In this document: in pieces, positions 36,287-47,044 of the stretch
Layout: each line of letters begins with the position of its first letter
Position numbering within the stretch: position 1 is the stretch's first letter
Assembly (NCBI RefSeq): GCF_000321225.1
Contig: NW_004450330.1
Span: 465,989 to 529,988, forward strand
From: Odobenus rosmarus divergens
Lineage: Eukaryota; Chordata; Mammalia; Carnivora; Odobenidae
Length of the DNA: 64,000 nt
Direction: 5' to 3'
Notes under the pieces: generated by a model
What the model was told of the DNA's origin: nothing
The model's input: the letters and a program-made list of their open reading frames with translations, nothing else
Database searches by the model: none
Position numbers and translations under genes: made by a program

Positions 36287-36300
36287 GTTTCCATGGCAAC
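36287..36300 (+). promoter_or_regulatory. RFX-type X-box motif (candidate)
   Basis: GTTTCCATGGCAAC is a near-perfect inverted X-box half-site pair (consensus GTTGCCATGGCAAC, one change). Binding is not shown by sequence alone. Confidence 0.35.
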
Positions 36301-36329
36301 ACTGCCTCTTCAGCTTGGGGGATGCGGCC

Positions 36330-36585
36330 CAGAGAGCCTTGCCTAGAGCCTCACTCTGCAGCCGGGCAGAGAGACTTTGGAGTCCAGCTGCCTGGGGTAG
36401 AGCCCAGCACTGCCACAGCTAGTTCTGTAACCGTGGCTGAGCTACTCAACCTCTCTGAGCCTCCATCTTCTCATCTGTAAAATGGAGATAAATCTCCCCT
36501 GTCAAAGTTCTCCTGAGGATTAAATAATATAATGGATATAAACTGCCCAGCACGGCACTGGCACATGGAAGTCATCACCGCCAGG
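36330..36585 (+). mobile_element. MIR SINE, near full length
   Basis: gactttggagtccagctgcc, 'gctgagctactcaacc', CTCTGAGCCTCCATCTTCTC, ATCTGTAAAATGGAGATAAA, TCCTGAGGATTAAATAATAT and a tail to gcacggcactggcacatgg. Confidence 0.88.
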
Positions 36586-37139
36586 GAAGTCTTATCATTA
36601 CCCGCATAATATTCCCCAAATGATGGACACCTAGGTTCTGTTCACCTTACGAGTATGTTTCCTTTCCCTTAAGCTGAACAGCAGATGGCTCACTAAACAT
36701 GAGAGGCATCAAAGATGCATGCTCGTCTTAAATTAATCGTAACAGGTTCTGCACTATTCATTTCCACTCACCAAGCCTTGCTCACCGGAGACTTTTTAGG
36801 ATTTCCCAAAAGCATTTTCAGGGATGCTTGTAAATTCATTCTGCTTTGTTACAGGCAATCCTCCCACTCCAGGCTCTTTCCTCTGTGAATACTTCTCCAG
36901 CCACACATTCAGAGCCTTTCCAGTACAGTGGAGGACCTCATGATTCCCATATAAATTAACGAAATCCTAATAGTCCGTTTGTTCATGCTTTCCTTGATTC
37001 ACTCCTTCCTTCATCCAAGAGTGGGAATTACTTAGGCAAGAAAGGTGTATCCAGGAAGAAAGAGCAAGAAGTCACAGTCATGAGGGGGCTCTGGGTCTGG
37101 GGCAGCTCGGCTTGGCTGGGGATGGAGTGGAGGGTGTAG

Positions 37140-37690
37140 TGATTGATTAAATATTTCCTGACCATGTTCTATGTGCCAGGTCCTGTGCTAGGTGCTGATA
37201 AGGCAGGGCAGCCAGGGAACTGGAACTGAGAAATCATCAGGGAGCCATGTCACATCCAATGACAGAAATTTTCCTGTGGTTACTGTGGTGTTGGGTGGCA
37301 CACAGGGCAAGCAGAGGGTGCTGGGGGAGTGCATGAGGGGGCTCTGGTGTGTCTTGGGAGTCAGAAAAGGCCAATCTTGGGGACCTCTAAGTTTCGAGGA
37401 GGAATTAACTAACGAGGTGTCTGTTGCAGGGTGGGAGTGAAGAAAAAGGTATTCCAGGCAGAAGGAGCAGCATATGCAAAGGCCCTGAGGAGAGAAGGAG
37501 GAGGTTGGTATAATTTAGGAACTGCGATGGCAAGAGGCATGCATGGAGCAGGGCAGGAAACAAGGCTGGAGGGGCAGGCAGGGTCTCATGAAGATTAAAG
37601 GGAGCAAGCAGGAAGTAAAGCTTTGTGCCTATAAGACTTTTGAGTATGGATGATTTGGGGTGTGATGAGATCACAAACTCACAAACAGTG
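37140..37690 (-). mobile_element. L2 element, long antisense fragment
   Basis: TCTATGTGCCAGGTCCTGTG and 'taggtgctgataaggc' at the left, then AGGTATTCCAGGCAGAAGGA, GCATATGCAAAGGCCCTGAG, and 'gatgatttggggtgtgatga' at the right. Confidence 0.8.
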
Positions 37691-38849
37691 CCCAAGGCCA
37701 GGTGGTCAAGCAGCACCTTGGAGGTGCCTCTTGGTCCAAGTGGCTGCCTGAGGGAAGCATGGCCAGGGAGGAGAACACTGCTTGGCAGAACTCACCAAGC
37801 CTCCGGGCAGCCAGGCATCTGCTTGTGGGTAAGAGGCTGCCCCTCTGCCTCCACCTCCTACCTGGGCTCCAAGGGCCTCCCTGGCCCTTTCTTCCTACTG
37901 TCCATGATCCCTGGCTGTGTAGTCACTGCTAAGCCCAGCCTGCTCTTTGTCCAGCCCCTCCATTCGCAGGCCTTAAAAAAGGATTTACTGCAGCCTCAAC
38001 CCGCTGTGGTAGCTTGGAAGAAACGAGATGGCCCCTAAGTGGCCATGCCTGTCGGTATGTGGCATAAAGTTGTCTGACATCTCTGTTTTCCAAGAACCAG
38101 AGACCAGACACAACAACTACCTCCAGCAAGATTTAGAAATTTCCCCCCCGCTCCCCAATCCCAAACGTGCCTCCCCTGGAGCCAGCAGCCACCAGCGACC
38201 TGGAGCCATGGCCCCTCTGAGGCACTGCTGAGGCTGAGCCAGCCTGCCCTTTCAAGATGCAGTTAATTCCAAAGTGAGAGCTGAGCACGCTGCTGTGGGG
38301 TGAGCCACATCCCGGTCACCCATCGCCCAGAGCAAGTCGGCTGGGTCTTACTACCGAGCCACTCGGGGCCAAGCACCGTGTGGGCACCGCAGAGCCGACG
38401 CATCATCCACAGGACACATCAACATAGGAACAAGCATGCTTGTTTGGCGTCCTCAGTTCCACACAACTGATGCATGCTACTGCTACATGCTACTATAAAT
38501 TTCATTCATCCCCGAGAATGAACGGAAAGACTTAGGGCCTTAAAAGGAACCCAGTTTCTCTTCTGGAGTTCATAAAAATATCTTAGACACTATTTTCTGT
38601 TCACCTACACCTTACTAAGCGTGTACCTCGCCCAGTCATCAGCTCCCGCTCCCTTCCCGGAAGAGGCAGCCGCGAGAGTGCGCAGTGAGGCCAGAGGCAA
38701 GCGCGCAGACGCATGCAGTCTCCACCCCGGCGGCCCAGCCGAGCAGACCCGCAGCCCGGGGACCGGAAGTGGCGTTTTCTTTTCCCACGGAATCCTAAAA
38801 AATGGATTCCATTATGTTTACGGCGGCTGGTTTTAGATGGGGGGGGACG

Positions 38850-38965
38850 GAGCATACTGTCGTTTCACACTATGTGCGTATTTTAAATCATGGTGGTTCA
38901 CCTTAAACCTGTACAGCGTCATATGTTAATTATATCTCAGGAAAACTGGAAAACAATTTTTCAAG
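38850..38965 (+). mobile_element. LINE-1 3' terminus fragment
   Basis: TGGTGGTTCACCTTAAACCT, 'gtacagcgtcatatg' and TTAATTATATCTCAGGAAAA match the end of old L1 3' UTRs. Confidence 0.6.
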
Positions 38966-39214
38966 ATGAAGGCATAACGCGTTTTAGAAAAATTCCCACC
39001 CAAAGAGATCAAACTAAAAGTAGGTTGGTACTTAAAAGGATAATTTATCAGAAAAAGGCACCGATGTTGAAAAAGCTCTTTCCCTGTTTCAAATAAATGA
39101 GGCTTCAGTGAAATAATGCCAGCATTAAATAATAAAGGCCCCCCCCAGGAAGGGTGTGATTAATTCTCTAATGAGGGCACCAGCAAGGAGTGCTGTCAGC
39201 TTGTGGAAAAGCAC

Positions 39215-39390
39215 GGCCCCGTGGGTGCAGTGTTACGGAGGGATGGGCCGAGAGGAGGACCTTGTTCAGGACCGGGACATAATAGGAACGGCCTGGAGGG
39301 AGAGGGCGGGAGAGGTGCTCCAGGCAGGCGGAATGGCAGGAGCAGAGGCAGGGAGGCTGCAAAGTGCTTGAGTCTGCAGGAGGGAAGTTT
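39215..39390 (-). mobile_element. L2 fragment, antisense
   Basis: aggtgctccaggcaggcgga, 'atggcaggagcagaggcagg' and 'aggctgcaaagtgc' follow the antisense L2 'attccaggcagagg...aaggc' region. Confidence 0.5.
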
Positions 39391-40374
39391 GTGGGTGGGT
39401 TCCTTGAGGGGAGCCTGCTGGGGCCGACTGTGACCCGGACGCACTGCAGACATCTCCCGGTGGCTGCCGCTGACCGGTCCACAGAAGCTTCTTTGAGGGC
39501 CTCCCAGGCATGCCGCTGAGAATGCCCTGTGCAGGGCTAATGGCCGGGGTTGTTTTTGGCAGCTCAGGGTCGGGAAGTGCGTGGGAGGAGATGGCCTGGC
39601 GGGGCTGAGAGGCTGCCAGGCCTCATGGTCTGCACACAGGTGGCTGGTGTCGGGTGGGCAGTGGTGTCTGCGGACCTCACTGCCCAGTTGGGCACAGCCG
39701 CCCATCACAAGTGAGCCTTTGTGGCCCTGGTTTACGAAACCAGCCAAATATTTTCCCTGACACTTTATGAGGTGCTAGCTCTGCCCATTCAAGCTGGGAA
39801 AAATAAAGCGTCACATAATTTGCTCCGTTAGAGTTGAGGAAGTTTGAAGTTAAGGGAATTCTGCACCCCTGTCAGCCTGAGGGGGAGGGGTGTTCCCAGG
39901 ATCCCACCTCTGGAGGGGATGTGGGCACCATCAAGCCAGCTGCAGGTTTTGCAGATGGAGAGAATGAGGCCATAAGCCTGGAAAGTCAGCCCAGGAGATG
40001 GTGTTAGATGAGGAGAGCCAGTTTCCTGAGAATCTTCTTTAGCACTGGGCTTTTAGGGACTGTTTAGCCTCTTATTCACAGGTCAGGCCAGGGAAGATAC
40101 AGAGAAGTGTAGATGGGAATTCTCCTGAAGAACTTGCCCACAAGGCACAGAGACTTCTAGAAGGGTTTCAGAGCTGAGGTACCTGGTGGGAAGGGATGTT
40201 TTACAGTGAGGTTGAAAAGCATCAGCCTTAAGTGGTTAGCGAGTGGGCAGCCACCAACACGCTGTGATTTCTAGCTTCCCAGTGAGGTCTTATGTCCCCT
40301 ACAAAGCCCCCTTTCTTAATGACCATGGCCTATAATTTCATTCATAGACCTACTTCCCTTTTGCCTCTAATAAT

Positions 40375-40655
40375 AAGAGTCATTGGGTACTTGCTATTCC
40401 ATGCCAAGCACTTCATTAGGTACCATGTCCTTTACTTCAGCTGAGGTTTATTGGAAAGCTACTATATATAGGCCCCTGAGAATGCAGTGATGAAATTTTC
40501 CTTTACAAGAGCCCTATTTATAGTAGCAGTGAACCCATTGTTACAGATGAATGTTGAGCTCATAGAGAAATGACTTGCCAAAGACATGCAGCTACTCCAT
40601 GGCAGAGCTGCATTTGAAAGCCAGGCCCGTCTGACGTCAAGGCCTGGCTTCTCTC
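40375..40655 (-). mobile_element. MIR/L2 patchwork, antisense
   Basis: ccatgccaagcacttcatta (40400s) and 'aaatgacttgccaaagacatgcag...cagagctgcatttgaaagccagg' (40565-40640) are antisense MIR. The middle (tttattggaaagctactata) looks like antisense L2. Confidence 0.6.
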
Positions 40656-40879
40656 TACTCCCTCACTGGCCAGGTTAGAAAAGGCAAATAATTAGTAAAG
40701 AAGAGACAATGTATGTAGCCCCAGTTATAATTCTTTGGTTTGCCTTCGAAGTTATATTCAAATTAATCATGGTTTTGTATGCTATTTATCTTTTGGGATG
40801 AATAAAGATACATTTTCTTTAAAAGCAAATCCATGATGGCCGCTGACCTCAATTCCGCAAGGCATGCGGTGACTCCGCA

Positions 40880-40898
40880 TCGCCACCTGGTGGCAGAG
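40880..40898 (-). promoter_or_regulatory. CTCF-like motif (candidate)
   Basis: On the - strand the core reads CCACCAGGTGGCGAT, matching 14 of 15 positions of CCASYAGRKGGCRSY. The core is also a 13-bp near-palindrome (GCCACC-T-GGTGGC), so orientation is less certain. Occupancy cannot be judged from sequence. Confidence 0.4.
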
Positions 40899-41834
40899 CT
40901 GTCACATAGCAGGGGGGAGAGATTTAAAAAAAAAAAACAGAAGCGCCAAGACTTAACTAGCCAACAGCTATGGGTCAGTGGAAGAGACACCATGTCTCAG
41001 GGGTCCTGGCCTGTGATCTGCCCTGGACTGGCTACTTGGGCACCGAGTCAGCCACTTCAGCTCTCTGGACAGCAGATCCTTGATTGTGCAGTGCCTGGTG
41101 GACTGGTATCCCTGGAAATCTCTTCTAACTTGTACATTGCCTGACTCTTGTGTCTTAGGTTGCATTGAACTCGAAGGAGAAATGCTCAGGTGGATTTTGA
41201 GGCACCGGCGGAAAAACTGGTGTCGGGCTGGTGTTGGGCAAGCAGGGCTTTCCGGAGCCCTCCTCCTCCAAGTGTGTGGCTTGGCCCGCCATGAGTTTCT
41301 TACCCCTGCCTTTCTTCACTGGGCCAGAGATCCTCTTCCACCCACTGTGGTGTCTCCATCAGGGATTACCTCAGATGATAGTCCAAGAACTCAAGTCCAG
41401 TGTTAGAGAAGGCCTAACCCAGGAGCGGTGCTTTATTAGTTGTATTCTTTTCTAAGGTACAGCAAACCTGACCCAAAGTACCTTATGTTAATAAAGGGAA
41501 TGTGTACGCTTTTATCACTGACTAGTACTTGGGTAAATCAGGCTTCATCCTCACCTACATCCAGGGTTCAAACACCATTGCCAGAATCAAGTTTCTCTCT
41601 ATCCATTTCTCAGCTCTTCTACCTTTGTTTCTAGTGGCGCCTTAGGGGTATTTCATGGGGCTTTAGGTTCTCATACTCTCAAGCTACACGAAATGATACA
41701 ATCTAAATAAGGACAGTGATTCCCCACCGATCCCTAGATCTCCCATCCCACAGAGCACCACCCTTACGACCCCTTCTACACACACATTCCCCATGGTTGG
41801 GGTCTTCTTTCTCAAGTCCCAGAATGACTGCAAG

Positions 41835-42120
41835 GAGCCCCTGGGGCCACCCCTTTCCTCCTTATCTTGCAGGAGCCAGCGCAGTTTGTATCCGCCTTGC
41901 CTAGCGCAAGTCCTAGGATGCATTCTAATTGGCCCTGCTCGGGTCACATGCCCACTCCCGAGCCAATCACTATGGTCACTGGGTTGGAATGCGCTGATTG
42001 GCTGAGCCGCAGTTACAGTCTCCCACCCATGGAGCAGGGATGGGGCAGTCTTGGGAGGGTCCTCAAGGGAATCCGAAGAGGAGAGAAAAGATGCTGGAGG
42101 CAAAACTACCAAAAATCCAT
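41835..42120 (+). mobile_element. Probable dispersed repeat carrying three CCAAT boxes
   Basis: Alternating ATTGG (41928-41932), CCAAT (41963-41967) and ATTGG (41997-42001), with 'gggtcacatgcccactcccg' between them and a right end 'gatgctggaggcaaaactac'. I recall a mammalian interspersed repeat with this pattern but cannot name it. The flanks of the second and third boxes (GAGCCAATCAC, TGATTGGCTG) fit NF-Y well. Confidence 0.5.
41928..42001. promoter_or_regulatory. Triple CCAAT (NF-Y-type) array, 34-35 bp pitch
   Basis: Three CCAAT boxes in -/+/- orientation start at 41928, 41963 and 41997. Spacing near three helical turns is typical of NF-Y-driven cell-cycle promoters. Here it may be inherited from a repeat and need not be active. 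Confidence 0.4.
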
Positions 42121-42539
42121 TAGTAGCTAACATAAGGGTTAATGGAATGAAAGTTTATAAATGATCTTTTGGACAAATCAGGGTGATAATCAGGGCTATC
42201 CTTCTGATAACCTCACTTGGTTGCCCCCGTTTATTCGTTCAATAGCCGCTGGATTCCGTCCTCCCCACACTGCCCTCCACAGGGGGCAGTCTGGGTGAAG
42301 GCACATTTCAATGATGATTTCAATTCAGAGACCTGGCAAAAGGGAGGTATTTCTTTAGGTTTCTGGGTTTACCCATGGGAGTGTGTCTTGCCTGTGATAT
42401 CATCCTGTAACTACTGGGACATCCTTACATCCCCTCCTCTGGTCTCTGGTGTTCACGCAGAGATTTTATTTGTCTGTATTGAGTAGGTTTCACTCACCGT
42501 GCTGCCCTGCCTGGACCGATGTTTAACATTCCAGATAGA

Positions 42540-42665
42540 GATTGCAAATGGGCAGGGCCTTAGGGACCCTGGTCCAAGCCCCCGTGCTGTGGATGGGGAC
42601 CAGCGAGAGTCAGGGGCTTGCCAAGGCCACTCAACCAGTTAAGTTGCAGAGCCAAGATCCTGTGC
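42540..42665 (-). mobile_element. MIR fragment, antisense
   Basis: GGGGCTTGCCAAGGCCACTC, 'aaccagttaagttgcagagccaagat' and 'cctgtgcctggcagcccc'. Confidence 0.6.
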
Positions 42666-43029
42666 CTGGCAGCCCCTTCCTGTGGCTGCCTCATTACCAT
42701 GGGATTCCTGAGGAGGCAGGCAGGAAGGCAGCCAAGGTGAAGGCCCGGATGACACCTTTGCTGTGAATAATCCTCAAAATCATTTCTCTTTAGTCAGGCA
42801 GAAGCGTTGGGCAGGCCCCTCGCTGTGTGGGTCACTGGGTGCATCTACTGCGATTGTTTCTGGCTGCAGGGCAACCCTTCCTAATTGTGTTCTGCTCAGA
42901 CTAATGTTAAAAATTAACTTTCCTAGCACATTCAAATGAGGCCAAGGGAGGAGGGGATGTGAAAGCAGAGACTTGATATTTAGCAGATAAACCACAGGGA
43001 ATCATCTGGAAAGGATGCTCTGTGTGTGT

Positions 43030-43282
43030 TTGATCCCTGAGATGCAGAGTGTTGTACTGAACAGCATTCTGTGCTAGAGCTTCGGATACACTATGAAATC
43101 AGATGTGGGCCCAGCCTCAAAAAGCTCCTTGTTTATTGGAACAGCCACACAGATCATGATAATTCAGTGAGATCAGGTTAATCAAGTGCTCTAGGAAGTG
43201 CAGTGGAGAGAGTAACAGGTATTTGGGGAAGCCGTGGCATCTAGGAAGTGCTCACAGAGGAGGGATGTAGGAGTTGAGATTT
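43030..43282 (-). mobile_element. L2 fragment, antisense, left part (split by a SINEC)
   Basis: 'gcctcaaaaagctccttgtt', 'agtgctctaggaagtgcagt' and 'tctaggaagtgctcacagag' then 'gagttgagatttaaagatg' follow antisense L2. It continues at 43499 after the SINE. Confidence 0.65.
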
Positions 43283-43295
43283 AAAGATGTTACTA

Positions 43296-43485
43296 TGGGC
43301 GCCTGGGTGGCTCAGTCAGTTAAGCGTCTACCTTCAGCTCAGGTCATGATCCCAGGGTCCTGGGATTGAGTCCGACATTGGGCTTCTTGCTCAGCAGGGA
43401 GCCTGCTTCTCCCTCTGCCTGCCGTTCCCCCCTGCTTGTGCTCTCTCCCTGGCAAATAAATAAAAAAAATCTTAAAAAAAAAAAT
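43296..43485 (+). mobile_element. SINEC, full length, inserted in an L2
   Basis: TGGGCGCCTGGGTGGCTCAG head, GGTCCTGGGATTGAGTCCGA, cagcagggagcctgcttctc and an A-rich tail. Perfect 13-bp duplication aaagatgttacta (43283-43295 and 43486-43498). Confidence 0.96.
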
Positions 43486-43498
43486 AAAGATGTTACTA

Positions 43499-43620
43499 GA
43501 TGGAAGGCTGAAAATTTCAGGGGAGGGTACAGCACGGGCAAAGGCCCCAAGGCGTTAAAACACACAGCCAAGTGCAGGAGACTGCAAGTTCAAGGAGCAC
43601 ATGAGGCAGAGAGGAGTTAT
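43499..43620 (-). mobile_element. L2 fragment, antisense, right part
   Basis: 'gggtacagcacgggcaaagg' and 'ccccaaggcgttaaaac' continue the L2 interrupted by the SINEC. Confidence 0.6.
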
Positions 43621-43689
43621 GTAGGGTGACCCCACTGGGGTCTAGTTGGTCATTTATTCATTCATTAAAACCTGGGCCTTCTGAAGTCC

Positions 43690-43919
43690 AGTATTTTTTT
43701 TTAATTTAGATTTTATTTATATTAAATACACTCATAAAGTTGAATTAAAATATGACCGTGATAAGTCCTCTGCCCACCCTTTTTCCCAGGCACCCTCCCC
43801 AGAGGAAACCACGGCTGTCAGATGCTTGCATTTTCTTCCAGGATATTTTTCACAAATACACAAACAGCGGCATTCCCCTCATGCTCTGACGTGCACCTTG
43901 CTTTCTTCACTTCATATAT
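43690..43919 (-). mobile_element. LINE-1 3' fragment, antisense, split by a SINEC
   Basis: 'aaccacggctgtcagatgct', 'ttccaggatatttttcacaa', 'gacgtgcaccttgctttctt' and 'cacttcatatat' follow the antisense L1 run also seen at 10567-10935. It resumes at 44115. Confidence 0.6.
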
Positions 43920-44114
43920 CTTTTTTTTTTTTAAGATTTTATTTATTTGAGAGATAGAGCACAAGCAGGGGGTGGGGGGAGGAGCAAAGGGAGAGGGAGA
44001 AGCAGGCTCCCCATGAAGCAGGGAGCCTGACATGTGGCTCGATCCCAGGACCCTGGGATCATGACCTGAGCTGAAGGCAGACACTTAACTGACTGAACCA
44101 CCCAGGCGCCCCTC
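43920..44114 (-). mobile_element. SINEC, full length, antisense, inserted in an L1 fossil
   Basis: Poly-T then AAGATTTTATTTATTTGAGA, 'gaagcaggctccccatgaag', GACCCTGGGATCATGACCTG and head 'gaaccacccaggcgcccc'. 12-bp duplication cacttcatatat (43908-43919 and 44115-44126). Confidence 0.95.
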
Positions 44115-44264
44115 CACTTCATATATTTTGGAGGTGACTCAGCACATAGAGGGCTTCTTCATTCTTCTTGACAGTGGTGGGAGTTCAGCTATAGAGCCCC
44201 AGCTGGGCATCAAGAGCTTAGAGACCTTCTCATCTGGTCCCTTGTTGCTGGTGGCAAAGACTAG

Positions 44265-44360
44265 AGGCCCAGATAAGTAGGAAGCCCACGCAAGGTCTCC
44301 CAGCTGTTCGATGACTGAGCCAGGACTCAAACTCAAGTCTTCTGCTTCTCATATCTACCC
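44265..44360 (-). mobile_element. MIR fragment, antisense
   Basis: 'ctagaggcccagataagtag', 'aaggtctcccagctgttcga' and 'agccaggactcaaactcaag'. Confidence 0.6.
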
Positions 44361-45224
44361 AAGGCCAGCCAGGTCCACTTCCTTGCCTCCATGGTCCTCG
44401 TTGTCAGGCCATTGGTTGGAAGAGGTGATGGGTGAGCCTGCCAGTTTTTATAGCCATTTCAGCACTAGGCTGATGTAACGACTGACCCCTTGATGTGTGC
44501 TTCCAGACTTCCATAGTAACCTTTGTCAGCGTGCCCTCCCCTCCCCCTTACCCTCCCCCCGCTTCCACCTCCTCAGCTTTCTCCTCCCCACCTTTGCCTC
44601 AGCAGCCCTGTGTCAAGCCTCTGGCCCATCCCTAGCCCAGCAACCGGTCACTATGACAACAAGGGCCTTCCATCAAAAAGTGGCCTTCCAGGTATTTTAT
44701 TTTGAGCTCCAATTAAGCAGGGCAGGCTGCAGGCTGGGAGCAGAGCAGGGAAGTGTGTTTTATGGCCTGTGAGAGAGCCCAGGTGCTATTTATAGCTCCT
44801 TAATCGGTGTTGCTAAATGGGGTCTTAATGCAAGTCCCGGTGGCAACTGCACATTTTCATCGCAGAGAATCTCCTCCCCACAGCCTCACTCCCTCCATCT
44901 GTCGGCCTGAGTGGGCTCGCCTGGCAGCCCCTCCTGGGGGAAATGGTGCCTTCTCTGTGCTCAGCAGCTGTCAGCAGGCTGCCTGGCCCTGCTGACCTCC
45001 TCCTGACACAAGCAGGCCCTTTGCAGTCCCATCTTTGGGGATATTGGGTCCCCAGCTGTCACTTCCATCAGGAACCTGGAGTCCTCGAGTGGCTATTTGT
45101 CTCCGGGCTGGGGTTCTGTCCCCAACCTCCCCCCGCCACCCCTCCTCGGGCCTCTCCATCAAAGCCAGAGTGGGGTGAGGGACATGTATGACTGAATACG
45201 TAAGTACACACCCACAAAATCCTT
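44361..45224. other. Intron, nothing recognised
   Basis: GC-rich stretch with C/T-rich blocks (44520-44600) and no gene or repeat that I can name. Confidence 0.5.
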
Positions 45225-45320
45225 TCCATTAATACCTCATAGTATTAACAAGCGGTTTTACTCCTTCCAACAGAGCAGGAGAACTATTAGGCCCCATTCC
45301 TCACAGCTGGGGAATTCAGG
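45225..45320 (-). mobile_element. MIR fragment, antisense
   Basis: 'aggccccattcctcacagct', 'ggggaattcaggcgg'. Weakly preserved. Another possible MIR piece lies at 45340-45415 ('attgccaggcactgtcttgg'). Confidence 0.45.
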
Positions 45321-45424
45321 CGGAGGATGGCAGAGGACTTAGCTAATGTTCATTGCCAGGCACTGTCTTGGAGCTTCACAATGTGCCCCATCATTCAGTC
45401 TTCACACCTTGTTTTCTAAAGAGA

Positions 45425-45830
45425 AGGAGCCTGTTTCAGTCAGGGTAGGCCAGGTCTCGCCTCTGTGATAGACAAACCCGAAATTGCACTGACTTCGAAC
45501 GACCGAGGTTTGTTTTTGCCCTTGCTGCATGCCCTCACTGGTCGCCTAGAGGCTCAATTCTGCAAGGTTTGTGTCCTTCGGGTCCAGGGCAAAAGGAACA
45601 ACGTCTAGTGGTCACTCATGGAGAAGAGAAGGCAGCAGTGCACATACTGGCTCCTCAAGCTTCCACTTGTAAGTGATGCGCAGCACTGGCGCTGACCTTT
45701 CATTAGCCACAGTCAGGGCAGGGCCACACCTAACTTCAAATGAGTAGGGAAGGGTCTAGCTCTTCCTGTGCCTGGAGGGGGAAAGCTGGAATATTTGAAA
45801 ACAGCCCTAATGACCTCACAGAAGCTCAGG
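45425..45830 (+). mobile_element. Old dispersed repeat, copy 2 of an unnamed family
   Basis: 'cctctgtgatagacaaaccc', 'gaccgaggtttgtttttgcc', 'cactggctcct' region, 'cagggccacacctaacttca' and 'ggaatatttgaaaacagccc' recall a mammalian repeat beginning 'aaaatctcagtggcttaaaacaa'. It resembles the layout of 22455-22905. Name not certain. Confidence 0.5.
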
Positions 45831-45849
45831 GTCAATGGTGGGTGAATTC

Positions 45850-45935
45850 ACCTGAGCCCACAGCTCCTAAGTGGCAGAGCAGGGATTTGAACATTCAGCT
45901 GTCCCCCCCACCCCGAAATCTGTGCTCTTTCCCCA
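45850..45935 (-). mobile_element. MIR fragment, antisense
   Basis: 'acagctcctaagtggcagag' followed by 'cagggatttgaacattcagc'. Confidence 0.65.
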
Positions 45936-45949
45936 TGTTGCAACGTGGT

Positions 45950-46090
45950 TATAGACATAGGTGCTAAAGACAGACTTCTGGATCAAATTCTGTCTCCAGT
46001 ATTCACCAGATATGTTACCCTAGGTAGCAAGGCCATGTAGCCTCTCAGAGCCTCATTTCTCTGTAAAATAAAGATCCTCGTGCAGGACTG
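45950..46090 (+). mobile_element. MIR SINE, 5' part (split)
   Basis: 'cagacttctggatcaaattc', 'tctcagagcctcatttctct' and 'gtaaaataaagatcctcgtg'. The 3' part resumes near 46380. Confidence 0.7.
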
Positions 46091-46379
46091 TGGCCTGAAA
46101 ACCAAAACTTTATTCCTAAGTTTTGGGCAAACTCATTCTGTAGTCAGACTCAATCTGAACGGGTGTGAACCTATTCATAGTCCTTCCTTATTTCACTCAG
46201 TGTGAATATTCATAGGTTTCACTACAGAAATATTAATGTATTTGATTGCAAGCACTGCCCCAGACCACAGGGATGTTATGCAATGCATGGCATAAACGAC
46301 TTAATTACTAAACTCTGGAACTCTCTCAGTTGTGAAACAGTCTGGCCCCAGGGTTTTGGATAAGGGACCATGGATCTGT
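46091..46379. mobile_element. Inserted element, possibly Tigger-type DNA transposon
   Basis: Separates two collinear halves of one MIR. Its right end reads 'ggttttggataagggaccat' then 'ggatctgta', like the end of Tigger-family elements. The rest is unrecognised. Confidence 0.4.
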
Positions 46380-46495
46380 AGCACTTCCCTCAAGGGGTTG
46401 CAGTGAGGATTAAGGAAGATGATATGTCACAGATTCTGAGCACTAGGCCTGGCATGAAAAGTGCTCAAATAATTGGTGATTATTTTAGGTCCCAA
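46380..46495 (+). mobile_element. MIR SINE, 3' part (split)
   Basis: 'cacttccctcaaggggttgc', 'agtgaggattaaggaagatg' and 'ctaggcctggcatgaaaagt' continue the MIR from 46090. Confidence 0.7.
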
Positions 46496-47044
46496 GATCG
46501 AACTGACAAGACAGGAAAGAGGTGCCTGCTTGGGAGAGATTGCCCCAGGAGCTGAAACCAAAGCACGAAAAGAGTGGGAATGCTCCGGTTTGCACTTAAC
46601 TGAAATCAGATCTCCCAGGTTCCTGAAAATTCTATCCTAGGAAACAGACGTTCTTTAGGGCCTCATAAATCCTTGAGTGTGATTTTGGAATGATTCATCC
46701 TGATAGCAAATAGGGTGTTTGTGAAGGTCCTCAGCGAAGAGAAAACACACTTTGTAAGTGTAAGATATATCAAATAAAGCGCGACTGGGCAAGAGCCTAA
46801 AGTTTTGTCTTATCATTCACATCTCAGAATCATGGATCTTGGAAGGGAGTTCCAAAACCCTGTTTCTCTGAAGTCCTCAAAGGCCCTATCTCAAGGGCAG
46901 AACCTGATTCCCCACTCTTCACTGTGATCATCTTCCCTTCTGTCCACTAAATAGACTGGAGTTCTACCTAAAAATTCATCTGGCAGAAATTGGCCCCAAG
47001 CCCTGCCCTTTCCCCTCACACAGGCTGAGAACTACAGCCCAGAG

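Larger units (their letters stand above)
35566..40374. other. Intron, unassigned parts of 35566-40374
   Basis: 35566-36286, 36586-37140, 37690-38850, 38966-39215 and 39390-40374 hold no gene. The 211-codon ORF at 35787-36422 runs into the MIR at 36330 and has no domain I recognise. Confidence 0.5.

Noticed and set aside
35787..36422. 211-codon ORF on the + strand
   Set aside because: No domain or splice context. Its last part is encoded by a MIR SINE.
40460..40475. TATA-like ctactatatataggcc
   Set aside because: No other promoter elements or transcript evidence nearby.
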